Below, one piece after another: positions 36,502 through 44,834 of a DNA stretch of 64,000 bases. The translations under genes were made by a program, and so were the position numbers. The stretch comes from Azonexus sp. Its GTDB lineage: Bacteria > Pseudomonadota > Gammaproteobacteria > Burkholderiales > Rhodocyclaceae. Below the pieces are notes generated by a model. It saw only the letters and a program-made list of their open reading frames with translations. It did no database searches and was not told the DNA's origin. Where the stretch lies: contig JAUYSK010000027.1 in the NCBI GenBank assembly GCA_030696345.1, forward strand, positions 124,001-188,000, in the 5' to 3' direction. Position 1 is the first letter of the stretch. Every line of letters begins with the position of its first letter.

Positions 36502-36821
36502 ACTACGACGCCTCGCTTTGGCTCATTTTCATCCTGATCGGCTTGGCCACGACGCTGCCGCGCGCCAGCTTCATCGTGCTGGGCAACCGTGTCGCCCTGC
36601 CCTCGGTGCTGCAGCGCGCGCTGCGCTATGCCCCGGCCGCCGCGCTGGCCGCGATTGTCATGCCGGATGTGCTGGTCGTTGCCGGCAGCGTCGACCTGCT
36701 TAATCCAAAGTTGGTGGCCGCCGGTGCTGCCGTCGCAGCCGCTGCCCTGTGGCGAAACCCCTGGCTGCCGTTCATCGCCGGCATGGCCGTGTTGCACGGT
36801 TTGCGATTGCTGGGTGGTTAA
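36498..36821 (+). CDS. azlD: AzlD family branched-chain amino acid exporter, small subunit
   Basis: A 107-residue protein with three to four helices. It has the AzlD pattern LIGLATTLPRASFIVLGNRVALPSVLQRALRYAPAAALAAIVMPDVL. The ATG overlaps the azlC stop (ATGA). A TGCAGGC-TCAG-GCCTGCA inverted repeat lies just after the stop without a T tail. Confidence 0.92.
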   Translation: MNYDASLWLIFILIGLATTLPRASFIVLGNRVALPSVLQRALRYAPAAALAAIVMPDVLVVAGSVDLLNPKLVAAGAAVAAAALWRNPWLPFIAGMAVLHGLRLLGG

Positions 36822-36989
36822 ACTTGCAGGCTCAGGCCTGCAGCGTCAAAACCAGGTCTGCAATCGGCACCCAGCGGGTAGCGGCAGTGGCTTGGAAACG
36901 AAATGTCTCTGACCCTTTTGATCGTGCCGGTGGCGCCGGCTGCGCCCGGCTACTGCCGGGCGCTGAAGCCAACGCCAAGAGGCACAGTC

Positions 36990-37763
36990 CTATTGCGCCC
37001 GGCGGCGCGACGCCACCAAGCCCGCCAAGGCCAGGGTCACGAGCGCCAGCGAGCCAGGAACAGGGATGGGCACGCCGGTCTGCGAGAAGCGCTGATCGAA
37101 GCCGAAGACACCTGCAGTGTCCGTCGAATCGACGGCCCAGACGAAGACGTTCTTGGTCACCCAGACCGTTCTCTGCGGCGCGAAGGTCGCGGTGTCGCTC
37201 ACCACACTGGTGCTGGTCTGGCTGGTGCCGTCGTCCTTCGTGCTGAACTCGATTTTCGTCGTGCCCAGATCACCGAGCGCAGCGGAACTGGACAGGATTC
37301 CCGTCGTGTCCAGGCTTTCGCGTATGTACGAGCCAAGATCGTGATCGCGGTCAATGGAGTAGGTCCAGAACGCCCCGCCTGCTGGGTACTGCAGGGAGCT
37401 GCCGTTGATACGAAGCGCCGGATCCAGGGCCGTGACGCTGAAACCGAACATCAGGTCGACATATGCGTAGCTGTCGTTACCGGTCACGTTGAGTTCGCCA
37501 CCGTTGACGCTGAAGCGCAGGCCAGGGCCGGGGTCCAGCCCGCCGTCGGCCAATGCGTCTACTTCGATGTTCGCGGCATTGAAGCTGCGGTTCGCATCGG
37601 AGGACACGTAGTTCACGACCCTCCAGTTGTCGAAGAGCTTGTCGCCCACGGTGATGGAGGAGCCGTTCAGCAACGCATCGAGCGAGATGGGGCTGGCCTG
37701 CACGGCGCCGGCGGCGAACAGTGCCAGCAGGATGGCTGGCAGGGTTCGAATGGGATTCTTCAT
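36990..37763 (-). CDS. PEP-CTERM-type secreted protein (VPVPGS variant)
   Basis: A 257-residue exported protein; the signal peptide ends at VQA/SPISLD. The mature part is beta-rich with many Ser, Thr, Gly and Asp and no cysteine. The C-terminus has the exosortase-sorting layout: a short Pro motif IPVPGSLALV, a hydrophobic helix, and a basic end ASRRRAQ. The motif is PVPG rather than the usual VPEP. An AGGAG lies seven bases before the ATG. A -24/-12 promoter-like site is about 155 bp upstream. No exosortase is in the window. Confidence 0.78.
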   Translation of the reverse strand: MKNPIRTLPAILLALFAAGAVQASPISLDALLNGSSITVGDKLFDNWRVVNYVSSDANRSFNAANIEVDALADGGLDPGPGLRFSVNGGELNVTGNDSYAYVDLMFGFSVTALDPALRINGSSLQYPAGGAFWTYSIDRDHDLGSYIRESLDTTGILSSSAALGDLGTTKIEFSTKDDGTSQTSTSVVSDTATFAPQRTVWVTKNVFVWAVDSTDTAGVFGFDQRFSQTGVPIPVPGSLALVTLALAGLVASRRRAQ

Positions 37764-37916
37764 GAGGTGACTCCTGTGGGACGAAAGGAAAAGTGGATCG
37801 GGGCTGGCGCGTGATCACGGAGCCCCGGCCCGGTCCCTGGACGGCGCAGTTCGGTCGCGTGCACTGCGTAAGACAGACCTTGACGTTAGCTGAACTAAAG
37901 GGAAACGCACCACATG

Positions 37917-37934
37917 CAGCAAATTTAATGCCAA
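37917..37934 (-). promoter_or_regulatory. Sigma-54 (-24/-12) type promoter upstream of the PEP-CTERM gene
   Basis: Read on the minus strand the site is TTGGCATTAAATTTGCTG: GG and GC are exactly ten bases apart, and TGGCA and TTGC match the RpoN consensus well. It lies about 155 bp before the start codon at 37763. Confidence 0.55.
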
Positions 37935-38050
37935 AAAATAATAAACTATTAAAAACAACGAGTTGAAAAACTTGGCGCGCAATTTTATGACGAATCGTGT
38001 AAGAAAAACCGACAGTTCTCACGGTGTCTGGCGGTGATGGACGCCCACGC

Positions 38051-38112
38051 GGGCCAAAGGGTGTCCGGGCCAAAGGGTGTCCGGGCCAATGGGGTCAGGG
38101 CCAATGGGGTCA
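38051..38112. repeat. Short tandem repeat, two paired unit types
   Basis: Two perfect copies of GGGCCAAAGGGTGTCC (38051-38066, 38067-38082) are followed by two perfect copies of GGGCCAATGGGGTCA (38083-38097, 38098-38112). The two unit types share GGGCCAA-GGG. Their ends (GTGTCC and GGGGTCA) reappear in the inverted repeats immediately to the right. Confidence 0.85.
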
Positions 38113-38155
38113 GCATCGCATTGATTTTCAAGAAAAACAATGCAGGAGCAATCGG

Positions 38156-38205
38156 GGACACCACGGTTTATGGGCGGCTTCCAACCCCGTAAATCCGTGT
38201 CCCCT
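38156..38205. repeat. Inverted repeat with GGGGACAC / GTGTCCCC arms
   Basis: The left arm beginning GGGGACACCACGG and the right arm ending CCGTGTCCCC are complementary with small bulges, and inner TTTA/TAAA pairs extend them. The loop is about 20 bases. Together with the GGGGTCA tandem units it looks like remains of a REP/RAYT-type or similar small mobile repeat; no transposase gene is near. Confidence 0.65.
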
Positions 38206-38216
38206 GTTGTATCCTT

Positions 38217-38240
38217 GATACCGGCCTTCGCTGGCATGAC
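38217..38240. repeat. REP-like palindrome
   Basis: This 24-bp element (GATACCGGCC...ATGAC) is the reverse complement of the element at 26169-26192 with two differences. Confidence 0.7.
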
Positions 38241-38418
38241 GGTGGATTCAGGCATCATCGGGCCACAGCATTAGTCACCTGCCTGCATTTGACCAAGGCC
38301 AATCTATCTCGCCCTCTACGCTAGACTATGGTCATTACCCGTCTAATTGCTGCCCAGGCACGGCAAAGTCGTGATTCCACGCGGCAAGCAATGCTGCGTT
38401 GCGGTAAAATGCTGCCCC

Positions 38419-39462
38419 ATGCTCTATCCACTCATCCGCAAATTCTTCTTCGCGCTCGACGCTGAAACCGCCCACGGTATCGGCATGACCGGGGTTTCCT
38501 TCCTCAATGCCACCGGCTTTGCCGGGTTGCTGGCCAAGCCGGTAACTCCTTGCCCGGTCAAGGTCATGGGGCTCGATTTTCCCAATCCGGTGGGCCTGGC
38601 TGCCGGCCTGGACAAGAATGGTGACTACATCGACGGCTTGGCCCGGCTTGGTTTCGGCTTCCTCGAAATCGGCACGATCACGCCGCGGCCGCAGGATGGC
38701 AACCCGAAGCCTCGCCTGTTCCGCCTCCCTGCCGCACAGGGCATCATCAACCGGATGGGTTTCAACAATGCCGGCGTCGATCGCCTGCTCGAAAACGTAC
38801 GGATGGCAGAGTTCCCGAAGAAGGGTGGCATTCTCGGCATCAACATCGGCAAAAATGCGACGACACCGATTGAAAAGGCTGCCGAGGATTACCTGATCTG
38901 CCTGGAGAAGGTTTACAACGACGCCAGCTACATCGCCGTCAATATTTCCTCACCGAACACCAAGAATCTGCGCGAATTGCAGAAGGACGATGCGCTGGAC
39001 GATCTGCTCGCCCAGCTCAAAGCCAAACAGGATCAACTGGCCGAGAATTACGGCAAGTACGTACCGATGGCACTGAAGATCGCGCCCGATCTCGACGACG
39101 CGCAGATCACTGCCATCGCCGACGCGCTGCGCCGCCACCGGATCGATGGCGTTATCGCCACCAACACCACGCTGTCGCGCGAAGGCGTCGAGGGTTTGCC
39201 GAACGCCAACGAAACCGGCGGCCTGTCGGGAAAACCGGTTTTTCAGAAGTCCACCGCAGTCGTCAAAAAACTCGCCACCGCACTGGCCGGCGAACTGCCG
39301 ATCATCGGCGTCGGCGGCATCATGGGTGGCGAAGATGCAGCCGAGAAAATTCGCGCCGGCGCCAGCCTGGTGCAGTTCTACAGTGGCTTCATTTACCGAG
39401 GGCCGGATCTGGTCAGCGAAGTGGCAGACACTCTGGCTAACATCATGCGGAAAACCGTATAA
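38419..39462 (+). CDS. pyrD: Dihydroorotate dehydrogenase (quinone), class 2
   Basis: FMN enzyme of pyrimidine synthesis, 347 residues, membrane-bound through its N-terminal helices ([21 protein letters not shown]). Family blocks are [69 protein letters not shown] with the class-2 catalytic serine, and [35 protein letters not shown]. The ATG at 38419 matches the family start; the frame is open upstream to 38347. It precedes the rnf genes by 72 bp. Confidence 0.96.
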   Translation: MLYPLIRKFFFALDAETAHGIGMTGVSFLNATGFAGLLAKPVTPCPVKVMGLDFPNPVGLAAGLDKNGDYIDGLARLGFGFLEIGTITPRPQDGNPKPRLFRLPAAQGIINRMGFNNAGVDRLLENVRMAEFPKKGGILGINIGKNATTPIEKAAEDYLICLEKVYNDASYIAVNISSPNTKNLRELQKDDALDDLLAQLKAKQDQLAENYGKYVPMALKIAPDLDDAQITAIADALRRHRIDGVIATNTTLSREGVEGLPNANETGGLSGKPVFQKSTAVVKKLATALAGELPIIGVGGIMGGEDAAEKIRAGASLVQFYSGFIYRGPDLVSEVADTLANIMRKTV

Positions 39463-39534
39463 ACCCATAAGGCGCGCGCGGTTGTTCGCGTTGCAGCAAA
39501 CCTTGATAATACGGCCTTCAAGTCAGCCCCCAAT

Positions 39535-40119
39535 ATGAGCCACTACCTGTTCATCCTCGTCGGCGCGGTACTCGTCAACAACGTCGTATTGGTGAAGATT
39601 CTCGGCCTTTGCCCCTTCATGGGCGTTTCCAAGAAGCTGGAAACCGCCTACGGCATGGGCGCCGCCACCACCTTCGTGCTGACCATCGCGACCGGGGCGA
39701 GCTACATCATCGATCACTACCTGTTGATGCCGTTCGGGCTCGAATACCTGCGCACGCTGTCCTTCATCGTCACCATTGCCGCCATCGTCCAGCTGACTGA
39801 AATGGTCATCGCCAAGACTTCGCCGGCCCTGCAGCAGACGCTGGGCATCTACCTGCCGTTGATCACCACCAACTGCGCAGTGCTCGGGGTGCCGCTGCTC
39901 AACATTTCAAACGGCTACAACTTCATTGACTCGCTGTTGTTCGGTGCCGGTAGCGCCGTTGGTTTCTCACTGGTGCTGGTCCTTTTTGCCGGCATTCGCG
40001 AGCGGGTCGAAGGTGCCGATGTGCCGATCCATTTCCGTGGGGTTTCCATCGCCATGGTCACGGCCGGTTTGATGGCCCTAGCCTTCATGGGCTTCGCCGG
40101 ACTGGACAAGTACCAATAA
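39535..40119 (+). CDS. rnfA: Rnf electron transport complex subunit RnfA
   Basis: A six-helix inner-membrane subunit of the Rnf complex, 194 residues, which couples ferredoxin:NAD+ electron transfer to ion movement. It starts [39 protein letters not shown] and contains the half-membrane cysteine motif [13 protein letters not shown], the two Cys positions known to hold a membrane [2Fe-2S] cluster with RnfE. It overlaps rnfB by one base. Confidence 0.96.
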   Translation: MSHYLFILVGAVLVNNVVLVKILGLCPFMGVSKKLETAYGMGAATTFVLTIATGASYIIDHYLLMPFGLEYLRTLSFIVTIAAIVQLTEMVIAKTSPALQQTLGIYLPLITTNCAVLGVPLLNISNGYNFIDSLLFGAGSAVGFSLVLVLFAGIRERVEGADVPIHFRGVSIAMVTAGLMALAFMGFAGLDKYQ

Positions 40120-40664
40120 TGGACATCCTGCTCGCCATCTCCATCATGGCTCTCGGGGCTGTCGTGCTGGGTGCCTTGCTCGGCTTTGCTGCGATCAAGT
40201 TCAAGGTCGAGGGTGATCCGCTGGTCGAAAAAATCGAGGCCATCCTGCCCCAGACCCAGTGCGGCCAGTGTGGCTTTCCCGGTTGCAAGCCCTATGCCGA
40301 AGCCATCGTCAACGGCGAGGAAATCAACAAGTGCCCACCGGGCGGGGCCGAAGGCGTACAACGCCTGGCCGACCTGCTTGGCCGCGAAGTCAAGCCGCTC
40401 GACGCCGAGGAAAAACCGAAGCAAGTCGCCATCATCGACGAGAACACCTGCATCGGCTGCACACTGTGCATTCAGGCCTGCCCGGTCGATGCGATTGTCG
40501 GCGCCGCCAAACAGATGCACACCATCATCGCCCCGCAATGCACCGGCTGCGAGCTATGCCTGCCGCCCTGCCCGGTCGAGTGCATTCGCATGGAAGTCAT
40601 CCCGGAAACCATCGACAACTGGAAGTGGAAATATCCGGTTGTCGAGATCAAGGCAGCAGCCTGA
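40119..40664 (+). CDS. rnfB: Rnf complex ferredoxin subunit RnfB
   Basis: A 181-residue iron-sulphur subunit with an N-terminal anchor helix. The first cluster motif is [16 protein letters not shown], and two [4Fe-4S] ferredoxin motifs follow: [16 protein letters not shown] and [16 protein letters not shown]. It is the presumed electron entry from ferredoxin. The stop overlaps the rnfC start by one base (TGATG). Confidence 0.96.
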   Translation: MDILLAISIMALGAVVLGALLGFAAIKFKVEGDPLVEKIEAILPQTQCGQCGFPGCKPYAEAIVNGEEINKCPPGGAEGVQRLADLLGREVKPLDAEEKPKQVAIIDENTCIGCTLCIQACPVDAIVGAAKQMHTIIAPQCTGCELCLPPCPVECIRMEVIPETIDNWKWKYPVVEIKAAA

Positions 40665-42427
40665 TGCTGATGAATCTGTTCAAGTTCAAGGGTGGCGTCA
40701 AGCCGCCGAGCAACAAGCTGCAATCGAACCATCTGCCGATTGCCCAGGCGCCGATGCCTTCGCGCCTTGTCGTGCCGCTCCACCAGAGCATCGGCGGCAC
40801 GCCGCGGCCGGTCGTTGAGGCGGGCGACAAGGTGCTCAAGGGCCAGGTGATCGGCAACGCAGACGGCTGGATTTCCGCCGCCGTGCATGCCCCGACCTCG
40901 GGCACCGTGCTTGAGGTAGCGATGCATATTCGCCCCCACCCGTCCGGCCTCGACTCGCTGTGCGTCGTCATTGAGCCCGATGGCAAGGACAAGTGGATCA
41001 CGCGCACGCCGATTGATCACAAGGCAGTTCCGCCGGCCGACGTATTCCACCATCTGCAGCAATGCGGCATCGTCGGTCTTGGCGGCGCTGGTTTCCCGGC
41101 CCACGGCAAGCTGACGCCGACCAAGGGCGTGCCGATGGATGAACTGATCATCAACGGCGCCGAGTGCGAACCCTTCATCACCTGCGACGACCTGCTGATG
41201 CGCGAACGCGCCGAAGAAGTTGTACGCGGCATCGCTCTTTTCCGTGATCTGCTGCAGCCGAAAACGGTGATCATCGGCATCGAGGACAACAAGCCGGAAG
41301 CCATCGCCGCCATGCGTGCTGCGGTGGACGCCCAAAAAGAGCCCTTTTCCGTCGTTGCCGTGCCGACGCTTTACCCGGCCGGTGGTGCCAAGCAACTTAT
41401 TCGCGTACTGACCGGCAAGGAAGTGCCGGGCTCAATGCGCTCGACCGCCGACATGGGCGTCCAGGTCTTCAACGTCGGCACCGCCTACAGCGCCTGGCGC
41501 GCCATCGCCCACGGCGAGCCGCTGATTTCGCGCATTCTGACCATCACCGGCAACGTTCACGCGCCGCGCAATTACGAAGTCCTGATCGGCACACCGATGG
41601 GCGAACTGCTGGCTTTGGCCCAGCCGCACCCGGACACCGACGGCATCCTGATGGGCGGCCCGATGATGGGTTTCCTGGTACCCAACCCGCAGGTGCCGGT
41701 GGTCAAGACGACCAACTGCCTGATCGCCCACGACGACCGGCTGTTTCCGCCCAAGGCGCCGGAAATGCCATGCATCCGTTGCGGCGCCTGCGCCCGGGCC
41801 TGCCCGCACGAACTGCAACCTTTCGAGATGTACTGGTTCTCGCGCGCCAAGAATTTTGGCAAGACGCAGGAATACAACATCTTCGACTGCATCGAATGCG
41901 GTTGCTGCTCCTATGTCTGTCCGTCCCGCATCCCGCTGGTCCAGTATTTCCGCTTTGCCAAGAGCGAAATCTGGGCGCGCGAACGCGAAAAGAACGCCTC
42001 CGACCAGGCCAAGACCCGCTTCGAATTCAAGCAGTTGCGCGAAGAGCGTGAAAAGGCTGACAAGGCTGAAAAACTGGCCAAAGCCGCCGCCGCGCAAGCC
42101 GCCAAGAAGGCAGCCGAAGCAGCGGCTGCAGCGGCTGAAAGCAGCGCCTCGCCCACACCCGACGCGCCCACCGCACCGTTAGTCGCAGCTACCACGGATG
42201 CACCGTCGGCTACCGTCACCCCGGAAAATGACGCAAAACGCGCCACCATCGAAGCCGCCATGGCCCGGGCCAAGGCGCAGCGTGAAGCGGTTCAGCCGAA
42301 AAACACCGAAAGCCTGACGGCCGAACAGCAGAAAGTTGCTGCCGAGATCGAGGCGCGCCGCGTCACCGCCCACCTGATAGAGCCCGAGCCGGCTGCACCC
42401 GCCCCGACCAGCGAGAAACCCGAGTAA
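40664..42427 (+). CDS. rnfC: Rnf complex subunit RnfC
   Basis: A 587-residue NADH/FMN- and Fe-S-binding peripheral subunit. Landmarks are the N-terminal barrel (FKGGVKPPSNKLQS), the flavin/NAD region (GIVGLGGAGFPAHGK, INGAECEPFITCDD), and two [4Fe-4S] motifs, CIRCGACARACP and CIECGCCSYVCPSRIPL. A Lys/Glu/Ala-rich helical tail of about 140 residues, common in proteobacterial RnfC, ends it. Start codons at 40664 and 40670 are both possible. A much longer open frame starting in rnfB is spurious. Confidence 0.96.
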   Translation: MLMNLFKFKGGVKPPSNKLQSNHLPIAQAPMPSRLVVPLHQSIGGTPRPVVEAGDKVLKGQVIGNADGWISAAVHAPTSGTVLEVAMHIRPHPSGLDSLCVVIEPDGKDKWITRTPIDHKAVPPADVFHHLQQCGIVGLGGAGFPAHGKLTPTKGVPMDELIINGAECEPFITCDDLLMRERAEEVVRGIALFRDLLQPKTVIIGIEDNKPEAIAAMRAAVDAQKEPFSVVAVPTLYPAGGAKQLIRVLTGKEVPGSMRSTADMGVQVFNVGTAYSAWRAIAHGEPLISRILTITGNVHAPRNYEVLIGTPMGELLALAQPHPDTDGILMGGPMMGFLVPNPQVPVVKTTNCLIAHDDRLFPPKAPEMPCIRCGACARACPHELQPFEMYWFSRAKNFGKTQEYNIFDCIECGCCSYVCPSRIPLVQYFRFAKSEIWAREREKNASDQAKTRFEFKQLREEREKADKAEKLAKAAAAQAAKKAAEAAAAAAESSASPTPDAPTAPLVAATTDAPSATVTPENDAKRATIEAAMARAKAQREAVQPKNTESLTAEQQKVAAEIEARRVTAHLIEPEPAAPAPTSEKPE

Positions 42428-43443
42428 TGTTCGCCCCCGCCCCCTTCCTTCTCAAAGACGTCAGCGTCAGCCAGGTGATGATCCAGGTCTGCGTCGCGCT
42501 GATCCCGGGCATTGCCGCCTATGCCAGCCTGGTCGGCCCGGCCATCCTGGTTCAGCTGGTCATCGCCACGCTTGCCGCACTGATCGCCGAAGCGGTAATG
42601 CTCAAGGTGCGTGGCAAGCCCCTGGCCCTCTTCCTGACCGACGGCTCGGCCATCGTTACCGCCTGGCTGATTGCCCTGACTTTCCCGCCGCTGGCACCGT
42701 GGTGGCTGGTCGTTACCGGCACCGTCTTTGCCATCGTCGTTGCCAAGCAGTTGTATGGTGGCCTCGGCCAGAACCCGTTCAATCCGGCGATGGTCGCCTT
42801 CGCCATCTGTATCGTGGCCTTCCCGGCACTGATGTCGCAATGGCCCAGCGTCGGACTGCAACTCAGCCTGATCGAGCAGATGAACATCATTCTCGGCTGG
42901 GCACCGCGTGTCGATGCGCTCAGCGGTGCGACGCCGCTCGATGCCATGAAAACCGCACTCAAGCTTGGGGATGGCAGTTTCGACGTCGCCACGCTGCTCG
43001 CCAATCAGGACATCTACGGCAACTTCGCCGGTCGCGGCTGGGAATGGGTGGCTGCCGGCTACCTGCTCGGCGGACTGTGGCTCTGGCATCGCAAGCTGAT
43101 CACCTGGCACGTGCCTCTCGCCTTTATCGCCTCCCTGACGCTGGTTTCCGGCGCCCTGTGGCTGTACAACCCCGCCCAGTTCGCCAGCCCGCTCTTTCAC
43201 ATCCTTTCCGGCGGCGCCATGCTTGGCGCCTTCTTCATCGCCACCGACCCGGTTTCAGGCTGCACCACACCACGTGGCAAGCTGATTTTCGGCGCCGGTT
43301 GCGGCCTGCTCGCCTACATCATTCGCGTTTTTGGCGGCTATCCGGACGGCGTGGCCTTCGCCGTGCTGCTCATGAACCTGTCCGCCCCGGTCATCGACCT
43401 GCTCACTCAGCCCCCGGTCTTTGGCATGAAGGACAAAGCATGA
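42427..43443 (+). CDS. rnfD: Rnf complex membrane subunit RnfD
   Basis: A 338-residue polytopic membrane subunit of the RnfD/NqrB family. The covalent flavin site is LSGATPLDAM, with T169 as the expected FMN-linked residue. GGLGQNPFNPAMVAFA and GGAMLGAFFIATDPVSGCTTPRGKLIFG are family blocks. It overlaps rnfC by one base and rnfG by four. Confidence 0.96.
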   Translation: MFAPAPFLLKDVSVSQVMIQVCVALIPGIAAYASLVGPAILVQLVIATLAALIAEAVMLKVRGKPLALFLTDGSAIVTAWLIALTFPPLAPWWLVVTGTVFAIVVAKQLYGGLGQNPFNPAMVAFAICIVAFPALMSQWPSVGLQLSLIEQMNIILGWAPRVDALSGATPLDAMKTALKLGDGSFDVATLLANQDIYGNFAGRGWEWVAAGYLLGGLWLWHRKLITWHVPLAFIASLTLVSGALWLYNPAQFASPLFHILSGGAMLGAFFIATDPVSGCTTPRGKLIFGAGCGLLAYIIRVFGGYPDGVAFAVLLMNLSAPVIDLLTQPPVFGMKDKA

Positions 43444-44105
43444 CCAGCGCCCCGAAAGAATACACCGCACCCGCCATGGCTGCCCGCACGGCAGCCACGC
43501 TGTTCGTTTTCGTCGCCATTTTTACCGGCCTGCTCTCCGGTGCCTACCTGTGGACCAAACCGGCCATCGAAGCCTCGGCGGCCGAAGAGAAAATGAAGCT
43601 GGTCGACGAAGTGCTGCCACGCAACGAATACGACAACGCCCTGCTCGAAGACACCGTCACCATTCAGCCCACGCCCGAACTGGGCCTGAGCGACCCGACC
43701 ACGCTCTACCGTGCTCGCCAGAATGGCAAACCGGTGGCGCTGATTTTTGAAGCCGTCGCCCCCGATGGTTACGCCGGCAAGATCAGGTTGATCATCGCCG
43801 TTCGTGTTGACGGCCAGGTGGCCGGTGTTCGGGTCACCCAACACAAGGAAACACCGGGCCTCGGTGATTACGTCGAGGTCAAGAAGGACAAGAACAAGGT
43901 GCGCCCCTGGATCACGCAATTCGTCGGGATGTCGCTGGCAACCGTGACTGATAAGGACTGGAAGGTCAAGAAAGACGGCGGCCGCCTTGATTATTACGCC
44001 GGGGCAACCGTGACCCCACGTGCAGTCTCGAAAGCCGTCTACAAGGCCGTCAAGTGGGCCGAAGCCAACCGTGAGCAGATGTTCGCCGAGGGAGCTGCCA
44101 AATGA
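43440..44105 (+). CDS. rnfG: Rnf complex flavoprotein subunit RnfG
   Basis: A 221-residue subunit anchored by one N-terminal helix (AATLFVFVAIFTGLLSGAYL), with a periplasmic FMN-binding domain (VRVTQHKETPGLGDYVE). The covalent flavin motif reads YYAGATVTPR with T190 expected to carry FMN; the first position is Ala where Ser or Thr is usual. The ATG overlaps the rnfD stop (ATGA); the longer frame inside rnfD is ignored. Confidence 0.95.
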   Translation: MTSAPKEYTAPAMAARTAATLFVFVAIFTGLLSGAYLWTKPAIEASAAEEKMKLVDEVLPRNEYDNALLEDTVTIQPTPELGLSDPTTLYRARQNGKPVALIFEAVAPDGYAGKIRLIIAVRVDGQVAGVRVTQHKETPGLGDYVEVKKDKNKVRPWITQFVGMSLATVTDKDWKVKKDGGRLDYYAGATVTPRAVSKAVYKAVKWAEANREQMFAEGAAK

Positions 44106-44791
44106 TCAGCCGTGACGAATTCAGGACCATTGCCGGCAACGGCATCTGGAAGCAGAACACCTCGATCGCCCAGATTCTTGGGCTCTGTCCGCTGCTGGCC
44201 GTGACCACCAATGCCGTCAATGGCGTCATGCTGTCGCTGGCGACCATTTTGGTCATGGCTATTTCGAATCTTGCGGTGGCCTCGCTGCGCAACTTCATCC
44301 CGCACGAAATCCGCATCCCGGTCTTCATTCTGATCGTTGCCGCATTGGTCACCGTCGTCGACCTGCTGTTCAACGCCAATCTGCATGAGCTTTATCTGGT
44401 CCTCGGCATTTTCATTCCGCTGATCGTTACCAACTGCATCGTGCTGGCGCGCGTCGAAGCCTTTGCCAACAAGAACCCGCCGCTGCAATCAACGTTTGAC
44501 GGCATCTTCATGGGTGTCGGCATGTTGTGGACGCTGGCCCTGCTCGGTGCAATGCGTGAAATGCTCGGCAATGGCACCATCCTTGGTGGCATCGACATGG
44601 TTTTCCCCAGCCTGCAACCGATTCAGGTGCTGCCGGAAAGCTACCCCGGCTTCCTGCTCGCCCTGCTGCCACCCGGTGCCTTCATCCTGCTCGGCTGCAT
44701 GATCGCCTGGAAAAACTGGATGGATGCCCGCGCCGCCGAACGCAACAAGCTGAAGCCGCCAACACCGGTAGCCACAGCTGGCTGCAGCTAA
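44102..44791 (+). CDS. rnfE: Rnf complex membrane subunit RnfE
   Basis: A 229-residue six-helix subunit homologous to RnfA, with SIAQILGLCPLLAVTTNAVNG and ITNCIVLARVEAFA-type motifs (VTNCIVLARVEAFANKNPP), the partner cysteine regions for the shared [2Fe-2S] cluster. It overlaps rnfG by four bases and ends the rnfABCDGE operon. Confidence 0.96.
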   Translation: MISRDEFRTIAGNGIWKQNTSIAQILGLCPLLAVTTNAVNGVMLSLATILVMAISNLAVASLRNFIPHEIRIPVFILIVAALVTVVDLLFNANLHELYLVLGIFIPLIVTNCIVLARVEAFANKNPPLQSTFDGIFMGVGMLWTLALLGAMREMLGNGTILGGIDMVFPSLQPIQVLPESYPGFLLALLPPGAFILLGCMIAWKNWMDARAAERNKLKPPTPVATAGCS

Positions 44792-44795
44792 GCAG

Positions 44796-44817
44796 CCACC
44801 GCCCCCGGCGGGCTTTT
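44796..44817 (+). terminator. Possible weak terminator after rnfE
   Basis: CCGCC-CCC-GGCGG (44799-44811) followed by GCTTTT lies just after the rnfE stop. The loop is only three bases and the T run is short, so read-through into the next gene is possible. Confidence 0.4.
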
Positions 44818-44834
44818 CCCGAGGCAAGGCCCGC

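Larger units (their letters stand above)
37764..38418. other. 655-bp gene-free region with promoter, tandem repeats and hairpins
   Basis: No convincing gene lies between the PEP-CTERM gene and pyrD. The left third is AT-richer and carries the -24/-12 site at 37917-37934. The stretch 38051-38112 is a four-unit tandem repeat. 38116-38142 is a hairpin built on GCATTG/CAATGC. 38156-38205 has long inverted arms (GGGGACAC...GTGTCCCC), and 38217-38240 is a REP-like element. The last 150 bp before pyrD shows nothing I can name. Confidence 0.7.

Noticed and set aside
36822-36850. Terminator after azlD
   Set aside because: The TGCAGGC/GCCTGCA inverted repeat is perfect but has no T run on either side.
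38051-38112. Possible CRISPR array
   Set aside because: The units are directly abutting with no spacers, only four in number, and of two types; no cas gene is present.
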